Assembly (NCBI RefSeq): GCF_027922185.1
Contig: NZ_BSFE01000001.1
Location: 186,001-250,000 of the forward strand
DNA length: 64,000 nucleotides
Direction: 5' to 3'
Source: Maricaulis virginensis
GTDB taxonomy: Bacteria; Pseudomonadota; Alphaproteobacteria; Caulobacterales; Maricaulaceae
A model generated the notes under the pieces. It was not told the origin of the DNA. It searched no databases and saw only the letters and a list, made by a program, of their open reading frames with translations. Each line of letters starts with the position of its first letter. Position 1 is the first letter of the stretch. This document shows, one piece after another, positions 32,458-41,500 of the stretch. A program made the position numbers and the translations under genes.

Positions 32458-33675
32458 ATGACCAAGGAAACCAAGATGACGCCGGTCTCGGCGGAAACCC
32501 GGGCCGCGCTGGGCGAGGTGCTGGCCGCGTTCGAGGCCTTCAAGGAGGCCAATGACGCCCGCCTCGACGAGATCGACGCCAAGGCCTCCTCCGATGTGCT
32601 GCTGGACGACAAGGTCGCCCGCATCGACGCCGCCCTGACACAGCAGAAATCCGCCCTCGACCGCCTCCTGCTCGACCGGGCCCGCCCCGGTCTCGACGGC
32701 GCTGCAGCCAATGCCGGCTCGGCGGCCTGGTCGGACTATATGCGCCGCGGCGATGCGGCCGGGCTGAATGAGGGCAAGTCGGCCAGCGCGGGCTCGGACG
32801 CCGATGGCGGCTATGTCGTGCCGGCGGAGACCGAAGCGCGTATCGATCGTCTCCTGACCGAAGCCTCGCCGATCCGCGCCATCGCCTCGGTGCGCCAGAC
32901 CTCGGCCGGCATCTTCCGCAAGCCGGTGTCGAAAGGCGGCGCCGCCACGGGCTGGGCCGCCGAGACCGCCGCGCGGCCGGAGACGGACAGTCCGACGCTG
33001 GACCTGATCGATTTCCCCTGCGCCGAGCTTTACGCCATGCCGGCCGCCACCCAGCAATTGCTCGACGATGCCATGGTGGATATCGAGCAATGGCTGGCCG
33101 AGGAGGTGCGGGATGTCTTCGCCGTCCAGGAAGGCGCGGCTTTCGTCAATGGCAATGGTTCGGGCAAGCCGCGCGGCTTCCTCAATTACACCAAGGCCGC
33201 CGAGGGCAATCAGGCCTGGGGCGAGATGGGCTATGTCGCGACGGGTACGGATGGCGGCTTCGATGCCGGCGACCCGGCCGACGCGCTGATCGATCTCGTC
33301 TATGCGCCCAAGACCGCCTATCGCGCCCGCGGCCGTTTCGTGATGAACCGTCAGACCGTCTCCGCCGTGCGCCGCTTCAAGGACGCCGACGGCAATTATC
33401 TCTGGCAGCCCTCGCTGTCGGAGGCGGGCACCTCCACCCTGCTGGGCTATCCGGTCACCGAGGCGGAAGACATGCCCGATATCGGTTCGGACGCCTATGC
33501 CATCGCCTTCGGCGATTTCGAGAAAGGCTATCTCGTCGTCGACCGCCAGGGCGTGGAAGTGCTGCGCGATCCCTATTCCGCCAAACCCTACGTCCTCTTC
33601 TACACCACCAAACGCGTCGGCGGCGGCGTACAGGACTTCGAAGCCATCAAGCTGTTGAAGTTCGGGACGTCGTAG
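32458..33675 (+). CDS. GTA g5, major capsid protein (HK97 fold)
   Basis: The 405-residue protein has an N-terminal helical delta/scaffold region (about residues 1-100; EVLAAFEAFKEANDARLDEI) that g4 should remove, then the HK97 body: GGYVVPAETEARIDRLL, the P-domain segment QQLLDDAMVDIEQWLAEEV, and NGNGSGKPRGFLNY, followed by SEAGTSTLLGYPVTEAEDMP. It forms the icosahedral head. It follows g4 by 26 bp, with AAAAGGGAAAA before the ATG. Element P4 follows its stop. Confidence 0.95.
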   Translation: MTKETKMTPVSAETRAALGEVLAAFEAFKEANDARLDEIDAKASSDVLLDDKVARIDAALTQQKSALDRLLLDRARPGLDGAAANAGSAAWSDYMRRGDAAGLNEGKSASAGSDADGGYVVPAETEARIDRLLTEASPIRAIASVRQTSAGIFRKPVSKGGAATGWAAETAARPETDSPTLDLIDFPCAELYAMPAATQQLLDDAMVDIEQWLAEEVRDVFAVQEGAAFVNGNGSGKPRGFLNYTKAAEGNQAWGEMGYVATGTDGGFDAGDPADALIDLVYAPKTAYRARGRFVMNRQTVSAVRRFKDADGNYLWQPSLSEAGTSTLLGYPVTEAEDMPDIGSDAYAIAFGDFEKGYLVVDRQGVEVLRDPYSAKPYVLFYTTKRVGGGVQDFEAIKLLKFGTS

Positions 33676-33696
33676 AGGCGCCCGCCCACCATTCCT

Positions 33697-33863
33697 TGTC
33701 ATCCCGGCCGGATGCCCCGCGCAGGCGGGGCGCAGCGCCGGGACCCATACGCACCGCTTCTGGCTGCAAGCAGGCTCGTTATCCGCGCCAGCCGGACGAT
33801 CACCGGGGTTATGGGTCCCGGACTTTCGCCCGGCTCAAGGCCGGGCATCCATCCGGGATGACA
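33697..33863 (-). repeat. Palindromic element P4 (167 bp, reverse orientation)
   Basis: Same TGTCATCCCGG / CCGGGATGACA ends; arm order matches P2, so orientation is reversed relative to P1 and P3. It fills the gap between g5 and g6. Confidence 0.88.
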
Positions 33864-33885
33864 ATACGTTTTGCGAGGTCCCAGA

Positions 33886-34458
33886 ATGTCCCTCACACTC
33901 CTCACTCCGCCATCCGCGGAGCCTGTCACGCTGGCCGAGGCGAAGCTGCGGCTGCGCATCGGCAATGATGTGCATGACGATGCGATCAACCAATGGATAG
34001 CCGCGGCCCGTGAGCGCGTCGAGCGGGAAACGGGGCGGGCGCTTCTTGCCCAGACCTGGGTCGAACGGCGCGACCGCTGGGACGGGGACGGGCGGCTGGT
34101 GGCGTTCGGCACGCAGTTCCGATTGCCCAGACCGCCCCTGATCGCCCTGGAGGCGATCACCACATATCACGCAGACGGCACGCCGTCGGATCACGATCCG
34201 GCGACGTTTTTCGTGGACACGATGGCCGATCCGGGGCGCATCGCGCTGAAGCCGGACACGGTCTGGCCCGAGCCGGGCCGCGCTGTGGGCGGGATCGAGA
34301 TCCGCTTCCGCGCCGGCTATGGCGATGAGCCTGCCGATGTGCCCGCGCCGCTGCGCGAGGCGATCCTGCAGCTGGTCAAAGCCATGTCGGAGGGCGGCGA
34401 AGCCCTGCCGCCGGTGGCGGACAGCCTGATGGCGCCCTATCGCCGGGTGACGCTGTGA
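33886..34458 (+). CDS. GTA g6, head-tail connector (adaptor)
   Basis: The 190-residue protein matches phage gp6-like connectors: TPPSAEPVTLAEAKLRLRI at the start, then VHDDAINQWIAAARERVERETGRALL and AGYGDEPADVPAPLREAILQLV. In the RcGTA structure this protein is the adaptor ring below the portal. In other GTAs g7, the stopper, follows; here the next gene, overlapping by four bases, is g8. The ATG at 33886 is preferred to a short extension at 33871. Confidence 0.9.
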   Translation: MSLTLLTPPSAEPVTLAEAKLRLRIGNDVHDDAINQWIAAARERVERETGRALLAQTWVERRDRWDGDGRLVAFGTQFRLPRPPLIALEAITTYHADGTPSDHDPATFFVDTMADPGRIALKPDTVWPEPGRAVGGIEIRFRAGYGDEPADVPAPLREAILQLVKAMSEGGEALPPVADSLMAPYRRVTL

Positions 34459-34862
34459 GCGGGCCGGAAGCGGGCCTGCGCGCGGTGATCGATGCGGCGC
34501 TCAAGGCCGATCCGGCGATCCGGGCGGTGCTGGGCGATCCGGTGCGGCTGACCGCCCGGCGCGACCGCCGCACGCCCTATCCCAATGCCAGCTGGGGCCG
34601 GATCGAGACGGTGGAGACCGGCGCCGACGGCGTCGCCCTGCTGGAATGCCGGCTGAGCCTGGACATCTGGTGCCGCGATGCCGATCCGGCCGAACTCCTG
34701 GGCCCGCTGCGCACGGCACTGGCCGGGTTCGACATCGACCTGCCGGAACCCTGGACACTGCTCTCGCTTCTGCCCGCCTACAGCGATGTCTTCGCCACGC
34801 GCGACACCGATATCCGCCGCGGCCTGATCCGCCTGAAAGCGGTGATGGGGCGGGTGGGGTGA
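34455..34862 (+). CDS. GTA g8, DUF3168 tail terminator
   Basis: The 135-residue protein matches DUF3168 (RcGTA g8): GLRAVIDAALKADPAIRAVLGDPVRL, the central ASWGRIETVETGADG and a C-terminal TDIRRGLIRLKAVM. In RcGTA it forms the tail terminator ring. It starts with GTG overlapping the g6 stop, so no g7 stopper gene fits between them. Palindromic element P5 follows. Confidence 0.88.
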   Translation: MSGPEAGLRAVIDAALKADPAIRAVLGDPVRLTARRDRRTPYPNASWGRIETVETGADGVALLECRLSLDIWCRDADPAELLGPLRTALAGFDIDLPEPWTLLSLLPAYSDVFATRDTDIRRGLIRLKAVMGRVG

Positions 34863-34876
34863 GACACGTTCGCTCG

Positions 34877-35020
34877 TCCTCCCCCTTGATGGGGGAGGGG
34901 GACCACGGCGCCGCCGTGGTGGAGGGGGTGGGGGCGAGGTGTTTGAACGGGCGAACGCCGGGCTTCACCCCTTCCGACCCGAGGCTCCGCCTCGGCCCAC
35001 CTTCCCCGTCAAGGGGAAGG
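34877..35020. repeat. Palindromic element P5 (second repeat family)
   Basis: This GC-rich stretch is made of nested inverted repeats: CCCCCTTGATGGGGG, CCACGGCGCCGCCGTGG, GAGGCTCCGCCTC and CCTTCCCCGTCAAGGGGAAGG. It resembles common alphaproteobacterial repeats but differs from P1-P4. It fills the gap between g8 and g9. Confidence 0.75.
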
Positions 35021-35058
35021 ATGTTTGCGCTTCAAAATTCAAGACAAGGAAATCCACT

Positions 35059-35475
35059 ATGACACTCCAATCCGGGCGCGATGTCCTGTTGCGGATCGGC
35101 GATGGCGGTGCGCCGCCGGCCTATGCCGCGGCTGCCGGGCTGCGCATGAAGACGATCTCGCTGAATGCGAGGACGGTGGATGTCACCCATGCCGACAGCG
35201 CCGATGGCTGGCGCGAATTGCTGGCCGGCGCGGGGGTGAAATCCTGTTCCGTCTCCGGCGCAGGCGTCTTCGTCGATGCGGCCGCCGATGCGCAGGTGCG
35301 CCAGGCCTTTTTCGACCAGGCGGCGCGGGACTGGCAATTGGTGATCCCGGGCTTCGGCACGATCACCGGTCCCTTCCTGGTCGCCAGCCTGGATTATTCC
35401 GGCCGTCATGATGGTGAGGCGGCCTGGGCGATGACCCTGGCCTCGGCCGGTGCGCTCACCTTCGAGGCGCTCTGA
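35059..35475 (+). CDS. GTA g9, major tail protein (tail tube)
   Basis: The 138-residue protein matches the TP901-1/GTA major tail family: QSGRDVLLRIGDGG at the start, TISLNARTVDVTHADSADGWRELLAGAG in the middle and an SLDYSGRHDGEAAWAMTLASAGAL end. It polymerises into the short tail tube of the particle. Its TGA shares one base with the ATG of g10. Element P5 precedes it, with AAGGAAA near the start. Confidence 0.92.
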   Translation: MTLQSGRDVLLRIGDGGAPPAYAAAAGLRMKTISLNARTVDVTHADSADGWRELLAGAGVKSCSVSGAGVFVDAAADAQVRQAFFDQAARDWQLVIPGFGTITGPFLVASLDYSGRHDGEAAWAMTLASAGALTFEAL

Positions 35476-35741
35476 TGGCCAATCCCGTGCGCGGCGAGGT
35501 GGAGCTGGTGGCCGGCGGCGAGACGCATGTCCTGTGTCTCACCCTGGGTGCGCTCGCCGAGATCGAGACGATCTGCGCCGATGGGGCACCGATGACGGCG
35601 ACCCGTCTTCTTGCGGTGCTTGAGGCGCTGATGCGCGGCGGCGGGTCGACGCTCACGGCCCGCGAGATCCGCGCCCTGCCGCTGGACATGGAGACCGCCG
35701 CCGGCGCCGTGGCGGCCTGTTTCGAACGGGCGGGCGCGTGA
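35475..35741 (+). CDS. GTA g10, GTA_gp10 family protein
   Basis: This 88-residue protein matches the GTA-specific gp10 family (NPVRGEVELVAGGE, LTLGALAEIE, LLAVLEALMRGGG). It occupies the place of the first tail assembly chaperone before g10.1. It overlaps the neighbours on both sides (TGATG with g9, GTGA with g10.1), so translation is coupled. Confidence 0.88.
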   Translation: MANPVRGEVELVAGGETHVLCLTLGALAEIETICADGAPMTATRLLAVLEALMRGGGSTLTAREIRALPLDMETAAGAVAACFERAGA

Positions 35742-35920
35742 CCGGCGCCATGGACTGGCCGGCCGCCCTGCGCCTTGCCGTGCGGCTGGGCCTGACACCG
35801 CACGCCTTCTGGCAATTGAGCCTGGCGGAATGGCGTGCCCTGACCGGCGGCGCTGCGCCGTCGCTCGACCGGGCGGCGCTTGACGCCCTTCTTCAACGCT
35901 ATCCGGACCCCTCATCATGA
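35738..35920 (+). CDS. GTA g10.1, phage tail assembly chaperone
   Basis: The 60-residue protein contains the chaperone pattern WPAALRLAVRLGLTPHAFWQLSLAEWRAL, typical for the small rcc01693-like proteins. It starts with GTG inside the g10 stop and ends in a four-base overlap with g11. It presumably helps the tape measure and tube protein assemble and is not part of the mature particle. Confidence 0.85.
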   Translation: MTGAMDWPAALRLAVRLGLTPHAFWQLSLAEWRALTGGAAPSLDRAALDALLQRYPDPSS

Positions 35921-36426
35921 CCGATTATTCCGACCGGGCCGGCGAGGCCCTGCAGACGCTGGCCGACGGTCCCGCCCGCCAGGCTGCCGATGCCATCTCC
36001 GCCGCCTTCGAACGCACTGGCGAGACCATCGAGCAGGCGCTGGGCCGGGCGGCGCGCTCGGGCGAGACCAGTTTTTCCCGCATGACCGATGCCATCCTGC
36101 GCGATCTGGCGCGGCTGGCCGCCGAACAGCTGATCGAGAAACCGCTGGAAGGCGCCATCAATCGCGCCCTGTCCGGTCTTGACCTGTTCGGCGCGCGGGC
36201 CGGGGGCGGACCGGTGACACCGGGTGGCGCCTATCTGGTCGGCGAGCGGGGACCGGAGCTGTTCACGCCCGCCAGTGCCGGCGAGATCGGTCCGGCCGGG
36301 GCGCCGAACGTCACCGTCAACCTCGTCCTGCCGCCGGGCGGCGATGTGCGGGCCGTCGAAGGCTCGCAGACCCGGATCGCACGGGCACTGGCCCGGGCCG
36401 TTGCCCGGGGGAGCCGCTGGTCATGA
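35917..36426 (+). CDS. GTA g11, tail tape measure protein
   Basis: The 169-residue protein has a helical N-terminal half (DRAGEALQTLADGPARQAADAI) with a moderately hydrophobic helix (AILRDLARLAAEQLIEKPL), then Gly-rich GGGPVTPGGAYLVGERGPELFTP, a hallmark of phage tape measures. Its short length fits the short GTA tail. It overlaps both neighbours by four bases. Confidence 0.88.
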   Translation: MTDYSDRAGEALQTLADGPARQAADAISAAFERTGETIEQALGRAARSGETSFSRMTDAILRDLARLAAEQLIEKPLEGAINRALSGLDLFGARAGGGPVTPGGAYLVGERGPELFTPASAGEIGPAGAPNVTVNLVLPPGGDVRAVEGSQTRIARALARAVARGSRWS

Positions 36427-37043
36427 GCGCGTTTCACGAGATCCGCTTTCCCTTCGCCATCGGGCTGGGCGCGTCGGGCGGGCCGGAGCGGCGCACCGAG
36501 ATCGTCACCCTGGTCTCCGGCCGCGAGGAGCGCAATTCGCCCTGGGCCAATTCCCGCCGCCGCTGGGATGCCGGGCCGGGTATCGCTTCGCTGGACGATA
36601 TCCACACCTTGCTGGCCTTCTTCGAGGCGCGACAGGGCCGGCTGCACGGTTTCCGCTTCCGCGACCCGCTGGACAATCGCTCCTGCGCGCCCTCGGTCCA
36701 GCCATCCCCGGCGGACCAGGTGCTGGGGACGGGCGATGGCGGGACGGCCGCCTTCCAGCTGGTCAAGCATTATGCCAGCGGTGCGCAGAGCTGGACCCGT
36801 ACGATCGCGAAACCGGTCGAGGGATCGGTGCGCGCCGCCATTGACGGTGTGGAGACCCCCGTCACCACCGATCACACGACCGGCCTCATCATTTTCGACA
36901 CCCCGCCCGCACCGGGCGCCGTGATCACCGCCGGCTTCGCCTTCGACTGCCCGGTCCGCTTCGACACCGACCGCCTCGACATCGCCCTCGACACAATCGG
37001 GGCCGGGGCAGTGCCGCATGTGCCGCTGGTGGAGCTGATTTAG
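36423..37043 (+). CDS. GTA g12, DUF2460 distal tail protein
   Basis: The 206-residue protein matches DUF2460: FHEIRFPFAIGLGASGGPERRTEIV, a WANSRRRWDAGPGI block, FFEARQGRLHGFRFRDPLD and the closing FDCPVRFDTDRLDI. In RcGTA it forms the distal tail ring between tube and hub. It overlaps g11 by four bases; element P6 follows. Confidence 0.92.
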   Translation: MSAFHEIRFPFAIGLGASGGPERRTEIVTLVSGREERNSPWANSRRRWDAGPGIASLDDIHTLLAFFEARQGRLHGFRFRDPLDNRSCAPSVQPSPADQVLGTGDGGTAAFQLVKHYASGAQSWTRTIAKPVEGSVRAAIDGVETPVTTDHTTGLIIFDTPPAPGAVITAGFAFDCPVRFDTDRLDIALDTIGAGAVPHVPLVELI

Positions 37044-37066
37044 GCGTCATCGCTGGCGGCGGTGTT

Positions 37067-37180
37067 TTCCCCCTCATCCGCCCTTCGGGCACCTTCTCCC
37101 CCAGGGAGAAGGGGTTTTCGCAACACGCTCCGCCGGAACTCCCTCTCCCCGGGGAGAGGGTTGGGGAGCGGGGGGGAGAC
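37067..37180. repeat. Palindromic element P6 (second repeat family)
   Basis: CATCCGCCCTTCGGGCACC, CTTCTCCCCCAGGGAGAAGG and CCCTCTCCCCGGGGAGAGGG make a chain of hairpins between g12 and g13. The sequence resembles abundant intergenic repeats of alphaproteobacteria. Confidence 0.75.
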
Positions 37181-37211
37181 ACCGCCGCGGACCATTCCGA
37201 AAGGACATCCC

Positions 37212-37877
37212 ATGCTCACGCCTTCCCCTGCGCTCGAGGCCGCGCTGGCTTCGGGGGTGACGACGCTGTGCTGGTGCTGGCGGGTGACGCGCCGGGACGG
37301 GCCGGTGTTCGGCTTTACCGATCATGATCGCGACCTGACCGTGGACGGGCTGGTTTTCCTGGCCGGGTCCGGCTTTGGCGGTGCCGACCGCGAGTGCACG
37401 GCCGGGTTTGCGCCGGGCCAGACCGGGCTTGCCGGCGCGCTGGACGCTGAAACGGTGACGCAGGCCGATCTGGAGGCCGGGCTGTGGTCCGGGGCGCTGG
37501 TGGAGATCCTGCGGGTGGACTGGTCGGCGCCGGAGAGTTTCGTGCGCACGGCCCGCGGCGAGCTCGGCGAGATCCGCTGCCGTGACGGCCGGTTCGAGGC
37601 AGATCTTCTGGGGCCGGCCCACCGGCTGGAGACGATGACGGGCCGGGTGTTCGCCCGCCGCTGCGATGCGGAACTGGGCGATGCGCGCTGCGGCGTCGAT
37701 GCGGGGCATGGCGGCTTCGCGCTGGGCTGTGACAAGCGCTTTGCCACCTGCCGCGACCGTTTCGCCAATACGCTGAATTTCCGCGGCTTTCCCTACATGG
37801 TCGGCAATGACATGCTGCAGGCCTCGCCCGCCAGCGAGCCGGTCCGCGATGGTGGATCGCGGGGGCTCGTGTCATGA
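37212..37877 (+). CDS. GTA g13, DUF2163 hub protein with four-cysteine site
   Basis: The 221-residue protein matches DUF2163: TTLCWCWRVTRRDG near the start, FGFTDHDRDLTVDGL, then the C-terminal FRGFPYMVGND. Cys151, Cys160, Cys173 and Cys180 in the last third match the four cysteines that hold an iron-sulfur cluster in the RcGTA hub and in lambda-type tail-tip proteins. Cluster binding here is inferred from that pattern. It ends in a four-base overlap with the g14 peptidase. Confidence 0.92.
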   Translation: MLTPSPALEAALASGVTTLCWCWRVTRRDGPVFGFTDHDRDLTVDGLVFLAGSGFGGADRECTAGFAPGQTGLAGALDAETVTQADLEAGLWSGALVEILRVDWSAPESFVRTARGELGEIRCRDGRFEADLLGPAHRLETMTGRVFARRCDAELGDARCGVDAGHGGFALGCDKRFATCRDRFANTLNFRGFPYMVGNDMLQASPASEPVRDGGSRGLVS

Positions 37878-38350
37878 GCCGGGCGCAGGTGCTGAAGGAG
37901 GCGCGGACCTGGCTGGGCACGCCCTATTGCCACCAGGCCAGCCGCCGCGGGGCAGGGTGCGACTGTCTGGGTCTGGTACGCGGCGTCTGGCGGGCGCTTT
38001 ATGGCGCCGAGCCGGAGAGCGTGCCCGCCTATACGCCGGACTGGGCCGAGGTGGCGGGCGAGGAAACGCTGCGCGATGCGGCCATGCGGCATCTCGTGGA
38101 GATCGATCGCGCCGCCGCGCGGCCCGGCGATGTCCTCCTCTTCCGGCCCGATCTGGCCGGTCCCGCCAAGCATTGCGCCATCCTCTCCGCCCGCGACCGC
38201 ATCATCCACGCCTATTGGGGGCGGGCGGTTGCCGAGACGGCGCTGTCGCCCTGGTGGCAGCGGCGCTGCGTGGCGGCCTTCGCCTTTCCCGAATGCGAAG
38301 CTGACCAGCCCGCACGGTCGCTGGCCGAGCGGGTGTTTGGGCCTTCCTAG
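37874..38350 (+). CDS. GTA g14, NlpC/P60-type cell-wall peptidase
   Basis: The 158-residue enzyme has the NlpC/P60 motifs: ARTWLGTPYCHQASRRG, the catalytic CDCLGLVRG with Cys31, and a His in AKHCAILSARD, followed by IIHAYWG. In RcGTA the orthologue is a tail-tip peptidase that opens the recipient cell wall for DNA entry. It starts on an ATGA overlap with g13. Element P7 separates it from g15. Confidence 0.92.
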   Translation: MSRAQVLKEARTWLGTPYCHQASRRGAGCDCLGLVRGVWRALYGAEPESVPAYTPDWAEVAGEETLRDAAMRHLVEIDRAAARPGDVLLFRPDLAGPAKHCAILSARDRIIHAYWGRAVAETALSPWWQRRCVAAFAFPECEADQPARSLAERVFGPS

Positions 38351-38354
38351 ACTC

Positions 38355-38515
38355 ACCCCCTTCGACCTCACCCGGCCCCTGGCCGGGGTTCGGCCACTTC
38401 CCCCGCTGACGCAGGGGAAGCCTTGGCACAGGGCTCGCCCCGCTCGCGGGGGAGCTGTCCGCGTCAGCGGACTGAGGGGGCGGCGCGAAGCGGCGCAGAG
38501 CGCGGCAGCGCGCAA
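38355..38515. repeat. Palindromic element P7, with inverted copy of the 21.5-kb repeat
   Basis: The gap holds GGCCCCTGGCCGGGGTTCGG and CTTCCCCCGC...GGGGAAG palindromes and an 80-bp segment (38434-38513) that is the inverted copy of 21564-21645. It fills the gap between g14 and g15. The g15 frame happens to stay open through it, but the sequence is not coding. Confidence 0.85.
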
Positions 38516-38543
38516 TCTCGCAAAAGCACAGGACACGAAATCC

Positions 38544-41500
38544 ATGGCGCAACTTGTTGTGACGGCCGGGCAGGCCGCGCTGAGCGGGGTGCAGGCGCTG
38601 GCGCCGGCGCTCGCTTCGACGGCCGCGAATGCGGCGGTGAATGCGCTGCTGGCGCCGCATCGCGAAGGGCCGCGGCTGAGCGAATTGCCGGTGCAGACCT
38701 CGACCGACGGTGCGCCTATGGCGCGGATCTGGGGGCGGGGGCGGATCGCCGGCCAGGTGATCTGGGCGTCGCGTTTTTCGGAACATCAAAGCGAGAGCGG
38801 TGGCGGCAAGGGCGGGCCGCCGCGCACCGACTACAGCTACTCCATCTCCTTTGCCGTCGGCCTGTGCGAGGGCGAGATTTCCGGCATCGGCCGGATCTGG
38901 GCCAATGGCACCCTGCTGGACCGCTCGCGCTATCCGGTCCGGGTTCACACCGGGGCCGAGGACCAGGCGCCCGACGCGCTGATCCAGACCATTGAGGGCG
39001 CGGATGCGCCGGCTTTCCGGGGCACCGCCTATGCGGTGATGGAGGACTGGCCGCTCGACGCCTTCGGCAATCGCATCCCCAATCTCTCCTTCGAGGTCTT
39101 CCGCCCGGTGCGCAATGCCGGTCTGGAGCGGCAGGTGCGGGCGGTCAATCTCATCCCCGGCTCGGGCGAGTTCGCCTATGCCGTCGAACCGGTGATGCGC
39201 GAACTGGGCCCGGGGCACGAGGCCGCCGAGAACGCCCATAACGGCCGCGGTCTGACCGATATCGTGGCGGCGCTGGACGATCTGGAGCGGGACCTGCCGG
39301 CCTGCCGGTCGGTGCAGCTGGTCGTCGCCTGGTTCGGCACAAGCCTGGACTGCGGTGCCTGCGAGATCCGTCCGGGCGTGGAGACGCGCGACAAGGTCAC
39401 ACGGCCGCTGGACTGGTCGGTCGCCGGGACCGGACGGTCCGGCGCGCACCTGATCTCGCAGGCCGATGGCCGTCCCGTCTATGGCGGCACGCCGGACGAT
39501 GCCTCTGTCATCGCCGCGATCCGGCATCTCAAGGAGCGCGGCTATGCCGTCACCCTCTATCCCTTCATCCTGATGGACATGCCCGGCTATCCCTGGCGCG
39601 GCCGGATATCCGGACCCGACGGCAGTCCTGATGCCGCCGACGATGTCGCCGCCTTTTTCGGCACGGCTGCGGCAGAGGATTATGCGGTCTCGGGGGATGC
39701 GGTGGCATATGCCGGGCCGGGGGAGTGGCGCTTCCGGCGCTTCATCCTGCATTGCGCCGCCCTGGCAAAGGCCGCCGGCGGGGTGGACGGTTTCCTGATC
39801 GGGTCGGAAATGGTGGGGCTGACCACGCTGCGCGCCGCGGCCGGCACCTATCCCGCCGTCGATGCGCTGTGCGATCTGGCGGGCGCCGCGCGCAGCCTGC
39901 TGGGCAGTGGTGTGCGCCTGTCCTATGCCGCCGACTGGACCGAGTATCACGGTCACCAGCCCGGCGGCGGCGCGAAGGTTTTCCATCTGGATCCGTTGTG
40001 GAGCGACGCGGCCATCGATGCCGTGGCGATCGACTGGTATGTGCCGCTGAGCGACTGGACCGGCGGCGGGGACGAGGCGGATGCCGCGATCGCGACCGGT
40101 CCTCACGATCCGGCCTATCTCGCCGCGGGCGTGGCCGGCGGGGAGGGGTATGACTGGTATTATGCCTCTGACGCGGATCGCGAAAACCGGATCCGCACAC
40201 CGATTGCCGATGGCGCCCATGGCGAGGACTGGATCTGGCGCGTCAAGGATCTGCACGGCTGGTGGTCGAATGCGCATCATGACCGGCCCGGCGGCGTGCG
40301 GGCGGCCGAAGCGACCGGCTGGGTGCCGCGGTCCAAGCCGCTCTGGCTGACGGAAGTGGGATGTCCGGCCGTCGATCTCGGCGCCAACCGGCCCAATGTC
40401 TTTCTCGATCCCAAGAGCGATGAAAGCGCGCTGCCCTGGCATTCCAGCGGTACGCGCGACGACCTGATGCAGCGCCGTTATCTGGAGGCCCTGCTGTCGC
40501 ACTGGGAGGCGGGTGCGAACAATCCCGTATCGCCGGTCTACGGCGGGCCGATGGTCGATCCGGACCTGATCCATGTGTGGACCTGGGATGCCCGGCCCTG
40601 GCCCGATTTCCCGACGCGCACCGATATCTGGTCGGACGGTCCCAACTGGGAGCGCGGCCACTGGCTCAACGGACGCGCCGGCCAGGTGCCGGTGGCAGGC
40701 ATCGTCACCGAACTGGCGGAAGATGCCGGCATGCCGGCGCCCGATGTGTCGGCGCTGGACGATCTGGTCTCCGGCTATACGGTCGACCGGCCGATGAGCG
40801 TGCGGGCGGCGCTGGAACCGCTCGCCGGTCTTCTGGGCTTCGGCGTTTTCGAGCGCGCGGACGGGGTGCATTTCGTGTCGGCCGGGCGTTCCGGTCCGGT
40901 CTTCGCGCTGGCCGAGCCGGCGACGGGACCGGACAGCGACCGGCAGTGGACATCGCTGCCGCCGGCCGAGCTGCCGCGCGATGTGGCGCTGGGCTTTTTC
41001 GACGACACCGCCGCCTACCGGCCGGGCCGGGTCTCGGTGCGCGAAGCCTTTGGCACCGTGACCACCCTGGCGCAGCAGGTCTGCGTCGTTGCCGACCCGT
41101 CGCTGGCGCGCAGCTGGTGCAGTGCGGTTCTGGCCGATCTCGCGCATCAGGCACCGGTGACCGGTTTCAGCCTGCCGCCCTCGGCGCTGGCTGTAGAAGC
41201 GGGCGATACGGTTCGGCTCGACACGCAGGCCCTGCAGGTGCTTTCTCTGGATGGTGGCGATGTGCGTCAGACCCGGGCCTGTGCGCCTTCCCTGCGCCGG
41301 GCGGCGGTCAGCGGGGCGGACAGCGGTGTCGATGCACCGGGGCCGGCACTGCCCTCGCGGCCGCTGGTCGCGGTGCTGGATATCCCCCTTGTCGCCGGGG
41401 CGGAGACGCGGGCCGGGCCCTTGCTGGCGGCCCATGCCGAACCCTGGCCGGGGCGGATCGTCTATCATGCCGGCGGTGCCGCCCGGGCAGAAAGCCGCCA

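Noticed and set aside
28307..33863. Elements P1-P4 considered as insertion sequences or MITEs with target duplications
   Set aside because: They have terminal inverted repeats, but no transposase gene and no evident target-site duplications. Their internal hairpins fit REP/BIME-like repeats better, although a MITE origin is not excluded.
38001..38543. N-terminal extension of GTA g15 through the g14 gene
   Set aside because: This frame runs out of phase through g14 and the P7 repeat. GTA g15 proteins begin with the hydrophobic segment found at 38544.
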